From NCBI GenBank assembly GCA_028706995.1, contig JAQTVR010000052.1:1-7501 (forward strand): a DNA stretch of 7,501 bases, in the 5' to 3' direction. The position numbers and the translations under genes were made by a program. The notes under the pieces are model-generated. The model was not told the origin of the DNA and searched no databases. It worked only from the letters and a program-made list of their open reading frames with translations. Of this stretch, positions 5,034 through 7,501 are shown piece after piece; the first letter of the stretch is position 1, and the number at the start of each line of letters is the position of its first letter. The stretch comes from Dehalococcoidales bacterium. GTDB taxonomy: Bacteria; Chloroflexota; Dehalococcoidia; Dehalococcoidales; UBA5627.

Positions 5034-7501
5034 GCCACTGTTCCCTCCAGATCAAAAATGCGTACATGTTCACAGACTAATTGCGGATGGTCTGCCCTCA
5101 GCCTGACCTTACCGTCAACCAGTAAAAAATTCCCCTCCTGCCAGAGATTCCTAGTGGATGCAAAAACCCGTGACCACACCATGACCTCGAGCTTGCCGTT
5201 CAGATCCTCCAGCATGACGCTGGCCGAAGGCTGCCCGTCTCTGGTTACCAGACCGTGTATAGAAGAGACCATGCCTGCCACCATTACCGTTTGCCCATCC
5301 ATCTCTGCATCCACCTGCCCGCAAAGCAGGGTGTTTTCGGCTGCTGCCTTAGCCGCGAACGGGCTGAAGGGGTGCTCCGATAGATAGACACCCAGAAGTT
5401 CCTTCTCCCAGTCCAGCATTTCTTTTTTAGACACTTCCACTGCCTCCAGGTCGAGACTTGGCATCGGGATGTTGATGCTGTCTCCCCACAGGTCGAACAT
5501 GGTGGATTGACCGGAGCTTTTTAACTGCTGTTCTCGCTGCGCTACCGACATGATAATGCCGATGTTCCCCAGCAGGGTTCCACGGTCTCCCAGTGAATCC
5601 ATCGCCCCGGCTTTAACCAGGCTTTCCATCACCCTTTTATTGATGCTGCTTATATCCACGCGGCGGCATAGTTCCTCGATGGACTTATATATACCGCCTT
5701 TATTGCGTTCTTCTATTATCGGCTTAACCGCTCCGGTTCCCACGTTCTTGATGGCTTCCAGGCCGAAACGTATGGCTTCGGTCCCGTCTCCCCCCTTCTC
5801 TATAGAAAATGACACTTCGGAACGGTTGATATCCGGTGGCAGCACTTTTATACCCAGGCGGTGGCAATCATCCGCAGCCACGCTAATTTTTTCCGATTGC
5901 CCGTTAGAGGCAACAAGCAGGGCTGTCAAATACTCCACCGGGTAGTTTGCCTTGAGATAGGCGGTTTGATAGGCGATTAATGCATAGCTTACCGCATGCG
6001 CCTTGTTGAAGGCATAGCCGGCAAAGGGTTCGATGAGGGCAAAAACCTGTTCGGCAAGCTCGGAGGAGAATCCTTTTTTACCGGCGCCCTTTATGAAGTT
6101 GGCTTTTTCCTTCTTCATCACCTCGGGTATCTTTTTACCCATTGCCTTGCGGAATATATCCGCCTGTCCAAGGCTGTAACCGCCGAAAGCGCGGACGATA
6201 AATAACACCTGTTCTTGGTAGACGATGACGCCGTAGGTTTCCTCCAGAAATTCTGCCAACGCCGGATGCGGATAGGTTATTGGCTCCAACCCGTATTTGG
6301 ATCTTATGAATTTAGGTATCTGCTCCATCGGACCAGGGCGGTACAGCGCTACCATGGCGGCGATATCGGAAAATACAGATGGTTTAAGCTCTTTAATATA
6401 GCGGCGCATGCCGCTGCCTTCTAATTGAAAGACCCCGACTGTCTCCCCTGTCGACAAGAGATCGAATGTCCTGGCATCATCCATCGGAATATTATGCAGG
6501 TCTATATCTACACCACGGTTTTGCCGGATGATCTCCTGTGCCCGCCCCAGGATAGTGAGGTTAGCCAGGCCCAGGAAGTCCATCTTCAACAGGCCTATCT
6601 TAGCTATGTCATCCATGGGGAACTGGGTCATGACCAGTTCGGTGCTGGTTTCGCGGCTAAGGCGTTGTAACGGAGTGTAGTTAGTGAGCGGTTCTCTGGA
6701 TATGACGACGCCGGCGGCGTGGGTGCTGGCATGTCTTGAAATACCCTCGACGCCTTTGGCATAATCTACCAGATTTTTTACCGTGGCTTCAGAATTATAG
6801 ATAGTTTTGAATTCGCCGTTCTCTTCCAGCGCTCGGTCTATGGTCATACCCACGGCAAAGGGAACCAGCCGGGCAACCCGGTCTACGTCGCTGTATGGCA
6901 TTCCCAGCGCTCGTCCTGAATCGCGGATAGCGGCTTTAGCTCCCAGTGTTCCGAAGGTAATGATCTGGGCTACATGGTCCTGCCCGTACTTACCGGAAAC
7001 ATAGCTTATGACCTCTTCCCGGCGGCTGTCTTCGAAATCCATGTCGATATCCGGCATTTCGCGGCGTTCCAGGTTAAGGAAACGCTCGAAGACCAGGTTA
7101 TGCAGGATAGGGTCTACTTCTGTAATGCCCAGGCAGCGAAGCACGATGCTGGAAGCGGCGCTTCCCCTGACGTTGAAAAGTATATTACTTTCCCTCACGA
7201 ATCTGGCTATATCCCAAACGACCAGGAAATACCTGGCAAACTGGGTCTTATCTATGACATCCAGTTCATAGTTCAATCTTTCCTGTATCTCCGGTGCGGG
7301 ATCGGGATAGTATTCAGGTAATCCCTTGTGGCACAGGTCGACCAGGTATTCATACGGTGTCATTCCCCCGGGTATGTCTATTTCCGGCAGGTGCAAACGC
7401 CCGAACTCAAGCTCCAGGTTGCACATTTCAGCGATTCGTCCGGTGTTTTCAAAAGCCTGCGGTATATCTTTATACAGCTCTGCCATTTCCTGCTGGCTTT
7501 T
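5021..7501 (-). CDS. dnaE: DNA polymerase III alpha subunit (5' end off window, 3' end frameshifted)
   Basis: This is the catalytic subunit of the replicative DNA polymerase. Residues are numbered from the Met at 7486. The frame runs on through the window edge (K-S-Q-Q-E before it), so that Met is internal and most of the N-terminal PHP domain is missing. The palm includes FNVRGSAASS (104-113) and MPDIDMDF (144-151), whose Asp148 and Asp150 match catalytic D401 and D403 of E. coli. KMDFLGL (301-307) supplies the third, Asp303. Further on are YRPGPMEQIP (382-391), YQEQVL and AYAFNKAHAVSY-like finger motifs (490-501), a helix-hairpin-helix (about 580-610), clamp-binding QSTMF (660-664), and an OB-fold (about 733-810). 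The frame ends early at TAG 5021-5023, with the C-terminal domain continuing in another frame (4713-5030). It is DnaE-type, not PolC: no exonuclease is inserted. All visible catalytic residues are intact. Confidence 0.96.
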   Translation of the reverse strand, partial: KSQQEMAELYKDIPQAFENTGRIAEMCNLELEFGRLHLPEIDIPGGMTPYEYLVDLCHKGLPEYYPDPAPEIQERLNYELDVIDKTQFARYFLVVWDIARFVRESNILFNVRGSAASSIVLRCLGITEVDPILHNLVFERFLNLERREMPDIDMDFEDSRREEVISYVSGKYGQDHVAQIITFGTLGAKAAIRDSGRALGMPYSDVDRVARLVPFAVGMTIDRALEENGEFKTIYNSEATVKNLVDYAKGVEGISRHASTHAAGVVISREPLTNYTPLQRLSRETSTELVMTQFPMDDIAKIGLLKMDFLGLANLTILGRAQEIIRQNRGVDIDLHNIPMDDARTFDLLSTGETVGVFQLEGSGMRRYIKELKPSVFSDIAAMVALYRPGPMEQIPKFIRSKYGLEPITYPHPALAEFLEETYGVIVYQEQVLFIVRAFGGYSLGQADIFRKAMGKKIPEVMKKEKANFIKGAGKKGFSSELAEQVFALIEPFAGYAFNKAHAVSYALIAYQTAYLKANYPVEYLTALLVASNGQSEKISVAADDCHRLGIKVLPPDINRSEVSFSIEKGGDGTEAIRFGLEAIKNVGTGAVKPIIEERNKGGIYKSIEELCRRVDISSINKRVMESLVKAGAMDSLGDRGTLLGNIGIIMSVAQREQQLKSSGQSTMFDLWGDSINIPMPSLDLEAVEVSKKEMLDWEKELLGVYLSEHPFSPFAAKAAAENTLLCGQVDAEMDGQTVMVAGMVSSIHGLVTRDGQPSASVMLEDLNGKLEVMVWSRVFASTRNLWQEGNFLLVDGKVRLRADHPQLVCEHVRIFDLEGTVAKKV

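Overview
The window looks like ordinary chromosomal DNA from a bacterium of moderate G+C content, probably a Dehalococcoidia-type Chloroflexota. The best clue is the tmRNA: its tag reads SEPEMVLAG and ends in LAG rather than the usual LAA. From memory, this closely resembles the Dehalococcoides tag (GERELVLAG). The lineage call is an inference from that tag and the general style of the proteins.

Left part, mostly + strand. A nitronate monooxygenase/FabK-like flavoprotein gene (175-1293) ends at a strong intrinsic terminator (1346-1383). It is followed by the 5'-truncated remnant of a MazF/PemK-type toxin gene (1457-1633). A minus-strand tRNA-Ala(CGC) with encoded CCA (1660-1735) starts from an extended -10 promoter. 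A monocistronic prephenate dehydratase gene, pheA (2038-2868), follows and shares a bidirectional terminator (2891-2922) with a convergent gene for an exported lipoprotein (2941-3588, minus).

Right part, all minus strand, in transcription order: dnaE (its 5' end is beyond the window edge), smpB, then ssrA. SmpB and tmRNA are the two partners of trans-translation and lie 31 nt apart. smpB has a TGnTATAAT promoter so close to its ATG that the mRNA should be leaderless or nearly so. The dnaE frame stops at 5021-5023, but an obvious DnaE C-terminal domain continues at once in the -1 frame down to 4713. A short A run (GCT AAA AAG GTG TAG) marks the break. This is a real frameshift mutation, a sequencing indel, or recoding.

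I see no new multi-gene system, CRISPR array or intact mobile element. The points most worth checking are the split dnaE, the unusual tmRNA tag, the leaderless smpB and the toxin remnant beside the tRNA gene.
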